This document shows positions 1 to 15,334 of a DNA stretch of 64,000 bases, in pieces (within the stretch, counting starts at the first letter, position 1; each line of letters starts with the position of its first letter). The stretch lies in the NCBI GenBank assembly GCA_002245135.1, contig NGBS01000587.1, positions 124,001-188,000 on the forward strand, written 5' to 3'. The notes under the pieces are model-generated. The model did not search any database. It was not told the origin of the DNA and was given only the letters and a program-made list of their open reading frames with translations. Made by a program: the position numbers and the translations under genes. This stretch comes from Proteromonas lacertae. Its lineage: Eukaryota > Sar > Bigyra > Opalinata > Proteromonadidae.

Positions 1-1
1 T

Positions 2-3000
2 CAATATATATTACCAACATCTTATTATACTGTAAGAATATCAGCTGTAAATAAATATGGAGTTAGTAAACCTATAGAAATTAAGCATATTTATACAGAA
101 CCAAAATCAGATAGTATTCCAACAATACCAAGATCATTCTATGTAAAACCTGTGTTTAAAGGATTAGAGTTATATTATGATGAACCATTGTATTATGGTG
201 AAGCAACTGAAATAGATAAATATATAACTCAATGTTCAACCAGTAGAGATTTCTCATCATTTGCATATTATAATGAAATATTGTCACAACATGAAATACA
301 ACAGATTGACACTAATTTACCATCTGGATCTGTAGTTGATATAACATTTGGAGGAAGAACAGTGAATTGGACATTAGGCGGTGAAGAAACAGGTTATAAA
401 TTGATGAAAATATTAGAAGATCTAACAGGATCAACAGTTTATCAACAATTCCCAATATATATTGATGGTAGATCAAAAGGTGGTATTTATAAATATACAA
501 TTACATTTAACTATACATGTGATAGTATTGAATTATTAAAAGTGAGAAGTAATGGTTAGACCATTAGAAGTTAGTCAATATTTAAGAGTGACAAGAATTC
601 AGAGAGGAAAGTGTAATTTATCTCCATTTGAATTAACCAATGAAATTCAAACTTTAAAATTGACAATTAATAATGATGATGAATTTAAATTAACATTTGA
701 TGATTCAGATAAAACAGAAGTTATAAGATATGAAGGAAAAGATTTAACAGATAAATTACAAACAGCATTAGAATCATTTACATCAAGAATATCAAGAGTA
801 AAAGTGAATAAAGTATCAAATGAAGATAATTTATATGAAATTACATTTACTTCCATTGTTGGTCATTTACCATTAATACATGTAGTTAATAATAATAATG
901 TGAAATCAGAGAGTTATTACAAAGTAAGAGGTTTACAGAATAAAGATTATAGATTATATCCATTAGATTATAATACAACATATTATTGTAGAGTAAGAAC
1001 ATCATTAAGTGAATATACAAAACCAATTGAATATAGAAAACTAACAAGACCAACTCCACCACAGAATTTAACATTAGAAATATTAGGAATTGATTCAATA
1101 GCAGTGAAAATAATAGATTATGATTTTGAAGATGGATTTAAAGATGTTTTATATTATAGATTAACTTGGTATACACGCAGTGGAACATTTGCTATTCAAT
1201 CAATTCAAGTAGAAGTTCCAATAGTTAGACAATATGAAGAACAAGATGTATATATTTCCAAATCATTAAATTACTTCCAATTATTCTTATTATCTGAAAT
1301 AACTGAAGTATATGAAACAGATGTGAATGTTACAATATTATCGATGAAAATACAAAACGGATTAGAAAAATTTACTTTTATAACAGAATCACAAGTTGAA
1401 TGTAAAGATGAAGAAGCATATATTCATTGTCATGTTAAAATGTTAAGTCATTATGGTGATTTACCAATATTAACAACCTATCCAGATGGAAATAGTATTA
1501 TTTTACCAGATAGAGATGGTTCATCATTTGATTTTGGTGATTTTAGTATTTGTTATTCGGATTTATTCATTGAATGTACAGATTATATTCCATACAATGC
1601 TAGTAATGATGATGTGAAAGAAGCTTTATCATCAATTACTCAGATTGGACCAGTTGATGTGAGTAGATTAGATGAAAGAAATACACAAAGTACAAAATTC
1701 ATTTGGTATATAACATTCTCCAATGAATTTAGAGATGTAAAGCCATTATACATTAAATATGATAAATTCATATTAAGTCAAGATAAATTAACTACAAAGT
1801 TAATGCAAGAATCAAAATGGGAAGAAATGCATCAATCTGAACCAATATATGATATTAGATATACTTACAACATAACAGGTTTAAGTAATAAAGTAACATA
1901 TGTAATTGCTCAATCATACAATGATCAAGGATATAGTGAATATATTCGAAGTAGTCCAGTATCAATTATACCATGTGATATACCAGAAGTTCCACAAGAT
2001 TTACATGTTATTACATTAAGTCAATCAATATTGAAGATACTCTTTAAACCTCCAGAGTTTAATGGAGGTAGTAATATACTTTATTATGTAATTAAATACA
2101 GTCAATCACAGAATAATCAGCCAAGAGTAATATCATTTGATTTGAATAGTTACATGTTTAGTGATTATCAAATGCAATCTAATGGTTATTATTACTACAA
2201 TCTAAGAATTGAATATTCAGAAACACCAATATATATTACCGTTTCAGCTGTAAATGCAAGAGGAGAAGGTGAACCAGCCAGAACAATCGGTTATCCAGAG
2301 AAACAATTACCAGGAAATCCAACAATTATATCAGCAGAAGCATTATCAAGAAATGAAATAAAAATACAATGGAAACCATCTACAACAGAAGGTACAAATT
2401 ATGGTGGTAATGGAGGTGAGCCAATAATGAATTATTATATAATATATGATAATTCACCAATGTTTTTAAATCCAACATCAATATCAGTACATGCTTCTTA
2501 TAGAGAATATATTATTAATGATAGAGGTTTGAAGAAGTTTGGTAATCCAACTTATGTTCGATTATTCGCTAAGACATCATTTGGTGTAAGTTCTCCATCT
2601 AATAATATGAAAGTAGAGTTTAAAGAATCATATCCTCCAGATTTAATACCAAACATTACCGTTGGACCAAATAGTTATCCAAACAGTATTACCATTGTTT
2701 GGCCAGTTCCAAAATCATTTGGTGATTATATTCCATTATACTTCGAGATCCAATATATTAGAAATTCATTATTCTCATCAGAGACTGAATTAACTAGAAG
2801 ATTGCTATCTGATGCTGTGAAAACAGGTAATTGGTATACTGAAAAGGTGTATATTAATCAAGAAGTACAATCTATTGATATAAATAAAAATGTGAATTAT
2901 AAACAAGTTAGTTTTGACTTTTTATTACCAGTTAAAACACAACATATTACAATAAACCCATCATTTGAAAATATAAACGAAAAGGGAGAATTACCAGTAG

Positions 3001-6000
3001 TACAATATACAACACAAGGTATTGATACAGATTCAACAGTGATGAAGATTCAAATAGGCAATGTAGAAAGTGATTATTATCCACAGAAGTATATATTTAC
3101 TGCAAGTAGTAGAAAACACCCAACTCAACAACAATTTGTATTTACTACACCATTCTCTCCATCTATTTATGATATTACATTCAAAGATAAAGAAGCTGTA
3201 AATACAGTTTATACGTTTGATAAATCAGATTGTGGAAATACACCATTAATTACTGTATTAGAGTATTCATTGTATTACAATAATACATTACATACATATC
3301 CATTAAAGACAGTAAAAATAGAAAAATGGGATGAATTAGAAGGAAAATTGTTAGAATTGTTTGAGAATAGACCAACATATATTAAAGAATATGAAGAGAA
3401 TGAAGATTTAATCAATTGTACAATAAGCGAAGATAATAATACATATGTATGTGAATTTAGTGATTTATTTACTGAATTTAAATTAACATCAAATGCAAAA
3501 CCAACTTGTTTGAATAGAACAATTGTAGGTCATGTTATTGCATCAAATACTGAATATAAAATAGAATTTAATACAACAGATATTGTGTCAAATAGAAATT
3601 ATTCGACTAAATCAAATGAAGTTTCAGTAATATTTACTTATGGAACATCAGTAGATGATTTATCAAAAATGATTAATGATATTTTACACTGTGAAAATTG
3701 TTTAGAAATTGTGCCAAGACCAATAGATGAAAGTAATGGAGTTGTCTATCGATTTATATATAATACTGAAGGATCATTCCCACAGCCACAAGTTTATCAG
3801 AAGAATACAGATAGATTAATTGAAGAAGGTGAAGATGAATTTAGTAATGAATTAAATGTAGAAGAAGTACAACATAGTTCATTCATTAATGATTTTATAT
3901 TATCAATACATTATGAAAATGATGAAAAAGAATATAATATAACAATTCCATCATTTAATGAAAGAAGATTGTGGAATGATAGTTATAATTACGTTGAAGA
4001 ATATAATGATGTATTATGTGAAGAGTGTAATATATTAGTTAACCAATCATTGATCAATATAGAAAATAAATTCTATTCAGGTGATTTTATATTCGAAATA
4101 TTATACGATGGTTTTGCAGGTAGATTTAATAATGTTGAAGATGTTGAAAGTTTTACTAAGAATGATTTAATTGTTGAAGAAATAAATACTACCTTTATAT
4201 CAGTTGATATTGGATCTCAAGTAATAGGTAATTTCAGTTTTATATTGAATGATGATAGAGACAATAATGTTACTACAAACATGACATATCTTACTGATTT
4301 TGAAGAGTTAATTGATGGAATGGAGAAGTTATTAAATGGAATATTTGGTGTAAGAAACTTTTCAATAACCAATTTAACTGAATTTGATAGAGATTATGGT
4401 ATAGTCATTGAAATTACTTTGAATTCAACTGAACTAAGAGGCAAACAACCAGAAATGTTTATTCAGACTTATTTGGATGATTCAAACATAAAGCTTGAGG
4501 CTATATATGGAAGTTATTTCACTGGTGATTTGAAATTGAAATATACAAATAAGAATATCGTCAGTATTCCAATAGATTTAACACCCGAAGAATTAGTATT
4601 GAAATTTGGTGAATTATATGGAGTTCAAGGTTATAACAATACAATGGAAGTAGAGGTTGATGTAATTGATAAATATATGAATGTAAGAGAATGGATAATA
4701 TCTTTAAATGACAATGTATTAGTGAATAATTCAAAAGAATATGTATGGGGACCTTTAACATTTATTAATGATCCAATACCAACAATAATCAATACACCAT
4801 TATTTGTAGTTGATAATATTCCAAGAAATAATCCAAATGTAGTAAATATAACCTTACCAATGATGGCAGTTAAACCATCAGTTGATGATTATAGATTAAA
4901 AATTGATACTACAAAGTGTATTACTTGTTCTAGTAAAACAATAAGATATTCATTACCAATACCATACAATGCAGATGAACAAACAGTGAAGAATATTCTA
5001 GAAAGATCTGATAATATTGGTAGTGTAGAAGTAACTAGAGAAGATGTGAATGAAACATCAGGACAATATACATATTACATTACATTTACTGAAGATATAA
5101 ATGGTGATGGATATGGATCTTTATGTTTAGAAAACAATGAAGATTGTAAACCAATTGAAGTATATATGCCTAATGAAAATAGAGTTTTAGAAGATATTAT
5201 TCCACCAACAAGTGAAGTAATATCCTTAGGAAAGTCATTGTTTGGAACATTCAAAGTTGATATTTATTCATTACCAAGTCCAGATAATTGTACATTTGAA
5301 ATCGATGTAGATTCTGATTATGAAGTTGATATTGAAAAGAAGATATATACAAGTTGTTCATTCATAAAGAAAGTAAAAGTTGAAATAGAAAGAAATAAAT
5401 TCAATTTACATACTTATCATATCTATTTCATTAGAAGAACAACAAATATCCCAGCAACATCAGGATTATTTACATTTACTACAGAATCTAGTTTGAAATA
5501 TTTGAAATCATTATCAACTGTAAGATTATTATCATTACACGAAAAAGGAGAAGAAGATGAAAATGATGAAAAGAAAGTGAGAAGACAAATACTCTATTCA
5601 TCATTATTAAAAGAAGGATTAGGAAATGTTACAGTAGAGACTGTGGAAGGAATAGAAGCAGCAACAGATACATTAATATTTGAAGTAAGAACACATAGAG
5701 GTATTTCACCAATAGTAATTGAATTTAATAAGACTTTTACAATTGAAGATCTTGTGAATCAAATATTAGATGGAAATTATTCAGATAGTCAAATTAAAAT
5801 ATTTGTAGAAGCTAAAGAGATTGGTGACGGATGGGATAATGAGGTAATAACCTCAAAATCAGCTTTAGGTGGTTATAGATTTGTATTTACAGTATTATCA
5901 AATCCAAGTATTAGTGATTCAGCAGCTTATCCAAGAGGTACTTGTGGTTCATCAACTGCATTATCAATTGAATATAATAACAATAAATTATCACAAACAC

Positions 6001-9000
6001 TAGTACAAGAATGTAATTCAGAAATAACATCTTATGATAGAATGTATTTAACATATAAAGATAAGAAATCATATATATATCCATTGAGTTTAGGAGAAAC
6101 ACAATTCTTATCTGATTCAATATCAGATTTGACTGAATTGGGAAAAATACAGATTATTAATGTTGAAGCATCATTTAAAGAAGAAGTGAAAGATGTTTTA
6201 GGAGATATAAATAGAGGTGAAATTGTATTTAAAATGAATAAAAACAATAATGATAAATCATTAAAATCTGATTTAGTTGAAGGTGATGAGATATTAATCG
6301 ACAGATTTGATAGTGAAAATTATGATTATGATGTGAATAATAGACATATTCTATTATCTAAAGAAAATACAATTACATATGATAATATTATTACATTCTC
6401 AAGTATTGATAAAAGATTGATTAAAACTGGTGATGTGTTGTATATTAAAAACACAAAATATACAATAAAGAACGATTTAATTCCAACAGCAACATTTGAT
6501 TTGAATGTGATTGATGGGAAATCAGTTGGTTTTATATTCAATGGAATAGATTCAGAATGTATTAATGATATATCAGATGCAAGTGAAATAGAGAATAGAT
6601 TAAAATCAACAATATTTGAAGGTAAAGATATAGAAGTATTGAAGAATAATACTAATAACAAATTAACAATTTATTTCTTAGATTCATATTATTATAATAT
6701 AAATATTACTCAAATGGTACAAAATATATCAATATATAGTTGTTTATCTCCGGAATTAGTAGAAAATGAGAATTATGCAATAGAATTTGAGTATTATGTT
6801 ACTTCTTATATCTCATTACAACATAATAAAAAGAGTACAGAATGTTTATTATATTCAAATAATGAAAATATAAAGAATAAATTGAAGGAATTATTAGTTG
6901 ATACAACTGAAATAATGGAGATAGTACATATTGAATATACATTCAGATATTATAAAGATAATATTTATCATTTGAAATTTGTATTAAATGTATTAGAACC
7001 GTTAGATTTTGATATCGAAGAATTTAGAAAACAATTTACCATTGTTAATTGTACAGAAATATCATTACATTATTTACCAGTAAGAGAAATATATGAGAAT
7101 GTATATTCAATTGAAGATGAAGAGTTTACAGTTAGTTTTGGTGGTAAATCAATTACATTAGATTTAGAATCACAAACAATAACATCAGTACAAGAATCAT
7201 TAACACAATTCTTAGGAATTGTAGATAAAGTAGAAATAATTTATTCTAACAAGACAAATGAAGAAAAAGAAGAAAGAATAATGAAAGAATCAACTGAAGA
7301 TGATAAGAGTAATTTGAATGGTGTTTATTTCTATATTTATATAACATGTGATGGATGTTTTAATAATAGTCTATTTGATATAAAGAATGGTGAAATGTTG
7401 ATGAAGAATAACTACAGTAATGAGAATGTGATGTTGTTATATGAAATGATATTTGATTATCCAATAACTATTATGGATAATATTGTGTATAGTTATTCAT
7501 CAAAAGTTAGTAATAAAATAACTGATGTTTTACCAATAAATGAAATTTACAGTTTAGATAATAAAGTTGTATTTAGTGTAAATAAAGAAAAGGAAGATGA
7601 AATGAATAGAAAATTGTTCTATTATTATAGTAATATTGAATCAGAAGATACTTACATAACTGTAGAAAAATACAACTTTATTGATATATTATATAATAAT
7701 AATTCTAATCCATATTCATTCTTATATCATGGAAAGATCAGTAAATGTATGAGTTATGAGGAGATTAATACAGAATTACCACTTCTATTAGGAATAAAAG
7801 ATTTAGTAGTTGAATATGATGAATATAGTCACATTTATTTGATTGATAGAAATAATGAGTTTATTGTTAGTGATTTATATATGAGAGAATGTCCTAAAGT
7901 TAATCAAAATGAAAAGAATATAACATTATCATTCTCATTATATAATGAAAATACTGACAGTATGAGAGGAATAAGTGAAAAAGAAGGATTTTATATTATA
8001 TTAATATCTGGTAAGAAAATGGTAAAATGTCATTCTGAGAGTGGATGTGATAAAGAAGAATTGAATGAATTAATTGATGGAGTAAATGTTACAGAATCTT
8101 CTATTAAAGAAGATGAACTAATTATAGCTTTTGATACTAATGAATTGATAGATGAATTATTATATACTTACTACAGAATTGAATCAATTAAAGATGAAGA
8201 TGAAGAAATTGAGGTAATAAATGATATATCTGATTATGATGATGATAAGAGTGAAAATAATTATAATAAAGTATTATTAGAAGATGTATGTCCAGATAAT
8301 ACAATCAAAGCAAATGGAAAATATAGAGCATCATTATCTTATAGATTCAACAGTAGTTGCTATGAAAGTTATGAATTAGAAGATTTACAAAATGAACTAA
8401 CAAAAACAAAACAAATAGGAGTAATATTATACAATAGAAATAATGAAATAGAGTTATATGTTAATAGAAAACTAAGTAAACAATTAGAAATTGAATTTAG
8501 AGGATATAATGATGAAGGATGTAATGGTAAGGAGAATATTTATAAATATGCAATACCAACAACTGATAATGAGAATGATTATAGAATAACACCCAATGAA
8601 TGTCCATTACCTGTAAGAAATGTTGATATATATAAATATCAACAATCTTATATAGTCAAGAGTATTGATTATAATAAAAACACAATCACAATTGATCCTC
8701 CATACAATGGTGCATTTAGTAGAAATCTAAAGATTTATAGAGAGAATGGTAAAGTATATAATATCAAATACTTATCATTATATGATAATGTACCATTAAT
8801 GAATATAACAATAATACCATATAAGAAAGATAGTAATATAAATTATAAAGTAAAACAATATGTAGAAGCTTATATACCAACATCATATGTTATAAGAGAT
8901 TTGGATAATACATATTATTATATTAGAATGAGAACTTCATCATATGATGATATTGGTTATATCTACAAGAGTGATTGGTCAAATGGAATTATTTACAAAC

Positions 9001-12000
9001 CAAAATCAAAGTTATTACCACCAACAAATGTTGTAGTAGATAGATCAATAAGAAGAGATCAAGTTGCAATGATTAAAGTGAGTGATGTGGCGATATATGA
9101 AAGATATAGATTAAGTATCAATGCACCATTAACACAACAATTATATACAATAGAAACACCATTATCAGGAAGAATATTAGAAGATAATAATGAAGTGTTT
9201 AACTTCACAATACCTGATTATTTATATATCAATAGAACAATTTCCTCAAATGATAATATAATTAATATTAAAGTAAACAATATCAATGAAGTAGATTTTG
9301 ACTTTGTTACTGGTACAATTCCTTTAATAATTGATAATGATAAGACAATATGTTTGAAGTTTAATCCAAATGATAATAATTTTGAAGATTTATTAGATTT
9401 ATTATTACCATATGATGAAGAAGAAGAAGATGCATTTGTATTTTTAGACTCATTTGAACAATATTTCAAAGTTACAATTGTAATAAAATCTAATGTTAAA
9501 TTACCTGTTATTAAATTGAATGGTATTGATGGAGAATGTAATGGTTCATTATTAGCAGTATCAGAATTAACAATATTAGAGGGAAAATCAATGAGTGAGA
9601 TGAATTCATTTGATTTTAATAATTTAATATCATTTTTACCTCATACTTACAACAGTATAGGTGGAAGAATGGTTAATGATGGAAAAGTGACTTATACAAT
9701 ATCATCACAATACAGCAGAATACCGTTAATACAATGTACTAATTGTAATATAACAGAAGTAATAAGAGGTAATATATTAACAGGTAATTTTAGTATTTAT
9801 TATAAAGAAAAAGAATGTAGTGTATTATATCCACCAACTAAATTAGCAATTGAGAAATGTTATTATGAATTATTTAATTTAGAAATACATGTAACATCAA
9901 TGAGATTAAGTGGTAATGGAATAGAAATGATTATTGATTTTAGAGAAATAGGAAATAATGGAGAGTTTATTATTAATGATTCTAACTTGGATGGTTATAG
10001 TATTAAAGCTCAGATAGAACCAGTAATTGTAAGTTCAATAGTAGAAGGTAGTTTTACATTAAAATATGGTAGTAAAGTATCAGAAGATATTAATATTGGA
10101 ATAAATGAAGAAGAATTAACTGAAATATTGAATGAATTATACAGTTTAAATACAATAAAAGTTTCAAAAGGAAATGATGAAGAAAATGAATATTATGTCA
10201 CATTTGTTGATTCTACAGTTGAATATAAATTACCAATAGTTGATAATACAGATAATTTGAAAGGAATAAAACCAAAAGTGTCAATATATGAAGTTCAATC
10301 AATGATAGAAACAACAGATACAGAATTATCATTGTCATTTAATCCACCAAAAGATATTACCCATTTGAAATATTACAAAGCATATAGTGATATATCAGAA
10401 TATTATAATACATCAAAATTACAAAGTTTTATTTACAATGACTATTATACAGTTTATTACACTCAATATTTGAAGTTTGAAGAAGGTAATTGTAGTTATA
10501 CAAAGAGAGATTATTATAATCTAAGATATGGAGATGAAACAACAGGAATATTATATCATAACTCACCAATATCAGATATGAGAGGAGAATTAGAAAAATT
10601 AGAGAATGTAAATATAGTGAATATAGAAACAGTAGATTGTATTAAACAAGAAACAACTCTGTCAATATGTATAAACGAAATTGGAGAAATAGAAATGAAT
10701 GATACTGAAAGTGGTGATGATTTGACATATTTCAATAAATTCTATATATTGAATAATGGTAGTTATTATTTATGTTATATGGAAGAAGGTAGAATCTATT
10801 GTGATGATAGATCAAAGTCAATAATATCAAAATGTGAAGATTTAGATGAGAAAGATGATAGTGATACTAATATTTATATAGACACAAATTGTGAATATAA
10901 ATTTGAGTTTACATCAGTAAATAAACCAATGATATTGGAAGTAATAAATCATATATCATATTGTAATCCAATTATAACTACAAATCCATGTATTAAATGC
11001 ATGCAAATAAGAAACTTAAATTCTGAGAATGAATATTATATCAAAGTATCAGCTGTTAATACTGAAGGTCAAAGTGAATATCAAGAAAGTGAAAAATCAC
11101 CAATTAAACCATCATCAATACCATCAGAACCGTTAAATGTAACAATGGTATCGATGAGTAAATCATCTATAAAAGTAAGTTGGGAAAGACCAAAATCAAC
11201 TGGTGGATTAGATATAAATAAATATATCGTACAAATATCCTATTATTCTGATTTCAATATAATACTACAAGATTTAGAAGATGGAACAATACCATTCAAA
11301 ATGTCAGTAGTATTTAATAATCTAAAACCAAGTATGGAGTATTATTCTCGTGTATTAGCTTACAATGATATATCTTATGAAGTAGCAAATATAGAATTGG
11401 AAGGTAAATGGGGTGTATGTGAATATTCATTAGAACCTGTTGATTTATTACCTGACTCACCATTGACACTGAGAATATTGAAATATGATGAAACAACTAT
11501 AAGAACAATGATTTGTAAACCAGAAAGAAATGGTGGATTCGAAATAGATAAATTCTATTTGGAATATATTGTTAGTAAAGAAGAAAATATTGAAGAAAGT
11601 GATGAAGACTATATTTCCTTAACAATTCCAATAACAACAAATACAATTACCTATCCTCATCCAACAATAAGAAATGAATATGAATATTTATATGATGTTA
11701 ATAAGTTAAAGATTAATAATTATTATAAATTCAGAGTTTGTTCACATACAGCTAAAGGTAATAGTAGTTGGACTTATTCAACTCCAGAAGTATTATATTT
11801 ATCAAAATCAGAAGTGAATAATGAAGATTATCACTTAGAAGTTAATGTAAATGAAATGACAGAGACTATGAATCATAATATTACAGTTAGATGGAATTCA
11901 GTCAATAATTTGAATGTTTCACATTATAATGTGATATTCTATCAAGCAGATGCATTTATTCCAACTGTTCATCAAATTACAATACCAAAATCAGATTCTA

Positions 12001-14591
12001 ATTCAATTACAATGAATTATATATTTGATAAACAATATTCAGCAACAATCAGTAGTGAGAATTATAAAGATTTAGTAAAGTTCAGATATGAATTAATGAC
12101 ATTAATTCCACAGATAGGAAATATCAAAGTTAATACAATAGACTCTGTTAGTAGTTATATTTATACAATAACATACTTAGATGAAATAGAAATTCGTGAT
12201 GTTGATGTAAATGGTGGAACCTTTAAAAGAATATCAGATGGAAATCCAATCAATGGAAATCATGAAGTTCAAGAGATTACATTGTTATTATCATCTCCAA
12301 CAAGACCATATATAATATATAATAATGAATATATTTATGGTGATTATATTATTGTGTCTGAATCAAATAAATGTGATGATATTATAGACAGAGTAAAAGC
12401 TTCATTTGAATCAATTCGATATTTAGGAGAAGTAGAAATAAAGAATAAGAACAATAATCGAAATAAGAATGAATGTGTATTTTTAATAGAATTTTTATCA
12501 AGCTTTGATGACATACAACAGATTTATATGGAAAGTGGTTCTACTGTTAAAGATTCTACATTATTATATTCATTAATTGTTGCTGAAGGCACATCAGTTG
12601 GAAGAAAACCATATTTATATAATAAATACACAGTTGAATCTAATAATAAAGATGTGAAAATCAATAAATTAACAATCAATGAAAGAATCTATTCCAATCG
12701 AAATTATTCAATCGAAATACAAACATGTTATAGTAATAATTATTGTACAAAATTAACTAAACCAACATTATTCAATGTAAAACCAACTAAACCATCTGAA
12801 CCACAGAACTTATATGTAGAAAAGAGTGATTTATTAAATTCAATATCAGTTCATTATGAAGAGCCATTAGATATAGGTCATAATCCAATACAATATTATA
12901 TGATAGAATTAAGTGATAATTTGAGATTTTTACCATCTTATAATCGATTAAATATAAGAATAGATGAAGATTTTATATATGAAAGAAATGTAATTGGATG
13001 TAAAGAGAGTAATTATGAAATATATTCAATCTGGTCATTATTTGTTCCTCAAAATGATGTAAATGACTTTACACTAACAGTTAATTCAACTGTTGAATCA
13101 ACTACAGTAAACTTGAGTAATGAATTAGTTGGTTTAAGAAAAGAAGAAGCAAATGGTAATATATATGGAGATAATAGTGGTAAAGGATCAATACAATCTG
13201 CCTTAGAATCATTGGAATATATAAATGAAGTTAATGTTGAAACAAATACAGTAGAGAATGGAAGATTATTTATAATTACTTTTATTGATCCAGTGCAAAA
13301 TATAACATTATCTTCATCAAATGAAAAGATTATATTAGAAAGATTATCATATTCGTTTGAATCTCCTTCAAGATGTAGTAACACATTAATAACCATAACT
13401 GACTTAAATCCAAACCAAAGATATTTTTTAAGAGTTGCAGCCTATAATGGATTTTTATTATCTGATTATGCTACAATAACAAGTCCAATAGAAATAGTCA
13501 CAATTCCATCAATAATCAATGATTTGAAGGTTTATCCATCATCTGATACTAGTTTATTAGTTCAATTTACAAAAGCAGAAGAAAATGATTTATATGTAAT
13601 TGAATGTGATAGTTCAAATGATTTCGATAGTAATAAAGATAGTCCATTTATAATTAATGGAAAAGCATTCACATCTGAATATATCGAAGTGGTATATAAT
13701 AACAATAGTGATATAATGTTATTACAATTGAGATTATTACAATCAAGAAGTGAAGTAAATGTAACATTTAGACAATTAATAAAAGGACAAGAATATTATA
13801 TTCGATTGAATTCTCACAGTAGTATTGGATGGGCTGAGCCAACTAATTATGTAATGGAAATACCACAAGGAATACCAGAAATGCCTCATTCAATTGATGT
13901 AGGAATAACAGACGATCATAGTATAACAGTAAGAGTTAATCCAATCAAACCAGTAGATGTGACAATAATAGGATATATAATAGAATATGACGAAAGTATA
14001 GAGTTTTTAGAGCCAAAAGAAAAGTATTTGAATATTACTAATAGTTATTCTTTAACAATAAATGAGCTATATACAAAACAGAAATACTATTTTAGAGTTA
14101 GATCTGTCAATAAATTTGGAGTTAGTGAATGGTATAGAAATTATGAAAGTTATGAACCTCATATTGTTGCTCCTGGTTTTGCAATTATCAAATCATTTTA
14201 CAATAGAGGTAAATTAGTATATTTGAAAGTAGAAGCTCCAATAGTTCCGCATCATGGCATCTGGTGTTCTGGTAGTTTGAAAGCAGAAAAATGTAATATT
14301 CATGTATTAGAAAATGGTGAAAATAGTAGTATAGCTGATGGTGGAAGTAAAATAATTAGATATGTAGTAGAATATTCATTAGATAAAGAATTCAATAATT
14401 CTAGATTATTTAACTATGAATTACAGGAAGATGGAATTTATGATTGTTTTATCAGTTTGAGTGTTCCATATGATGGAGAATGGTATTTCAGAGTATATGC
14501 TGAGAATAAATATGGAAGAATGGTATATTGTGATAAAAGTATTGATGAAAATAATGATTGTAATGGAGAAAGAGTAATTATAAATACATAA
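2..14591 (+). CDS. Giant FN3/beta-sandwich repeat protein, 5'-partial
   Basis: The gene enters from the left edge and ends at TAA 14589-14591, giving about 4,850 residues in the window. About a dozen fibronectin type III-like units are visible, typically starting at a proline-rich turn (PPQNLTLEI, PQDLHVITL, PSEPLNVTM, PSEPQNLYV, PEMPHSIDV) with a later YY.I.Y strand. Between them are repeats of a second beta-sandwich type: a strand such as FTVSFGG or GSFTLKYGS, about 20-25 residues, then IG.V.V and Y.ITF. This mixture is known from very large extracellular or surface proteins of stramenopiles such as oomycetes. Many NxS/T sites and paired cysteines fit an extracellular protein. No signal peptide can be seen because the start is missing, and no membrane segment follows the last FN3, so a secreted or wall-associated protein is possible. 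One frame break near 525-567 is listed separately; otherwise 14 kb is a single exon, unlike its intron-rich neighbours. Adhesion or wall function is inference. Confidence 0.8.
525..567 (+). other. Frame break in giant gene: 43-bp intron or +1 frameshift
   Basis: The upstream reading frame stops at TAG 557-559 and the long downstream frame is offset by one base. A phase-1 intron from GTATTG (525) to CATTAG (567) would restore the frame and matches the local intron size. However, the peptide it would remove (SIELLKVRSNG) fits the family pattern that follows Y.ITF in sister repeats, so a one-base insertion or frameshift at about 554-558 is the alternative. Confidence 0.45.
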
Positions 14592-15334
14592 AAACTATTA
14601 TAGATAATATTATTATTAAATTTGTTTTTTTAATGAAATACAAATTCAAATAACAATTTTATAATGAATTTAAAGTAAAATGATTTTAATTGTGTTTTGT
14701 CTATATTTTCTTTTACAGCTACAGATATTAAATAGTGTATAATCTTTTAATCTTTTCTTTAACATTTTTAATCCTTTTTCACCCATTCCAATGTCTATTT
14801 AAAATATAGAATTCATTAAATACTTGAAAGATATAGTGATGAAGGAGTCAATTAATACATTAGATCTGTTTAATTAACGAAATATGAGAATAATTGATAT
14901 TCATATCGGCTTCAAAAAATATAGAATTTATAGTAATTCATGTTTTACAAACACAATTCTCAAAGAATGATAGTTTGGTGATTATATGTTTGTGAATGAT
15001 TAGTTTAAGAACATTATAAGATATACATATTGTTACTTCTGTATGTATTAGGCTCTTTTCTTTCTAATCACGATTTTCATTATAAAATTCGATTTTCACA
15101 TTATTTTGATTATATTCAACAGATTTATAAAGTTTAATCAGTATTAATATTTCGATTACACATATCTCTAATGGCAAATGTCTATTTTAGAGTTTTAATA
15201 TTTTAATTCATCAAAAGTGACATTATTCTTTTCATTTATAATGTTTATGAGTTTGTTTAATCATTCTAACTGTGTTACAGCTCAAAAAAAGTTATTCCAA
15301 CCCATCATTCTAACCCATTTTAAATTCTATTAAA
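14592..15334. other. Intergenic region, nothing recognised
   Basis: AT-rich spacer between the giant FN3 gene and the Ca2+-ATPase gene. I see no long ORF, no tRNA and no repeat array. The 30 bases before the ATPase ATG contain two closely spaced CTAACCC/CCAACCC-like blocks (about 15298-15318), possibly promoter-related; this is not tested. Confidence 0.5.
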
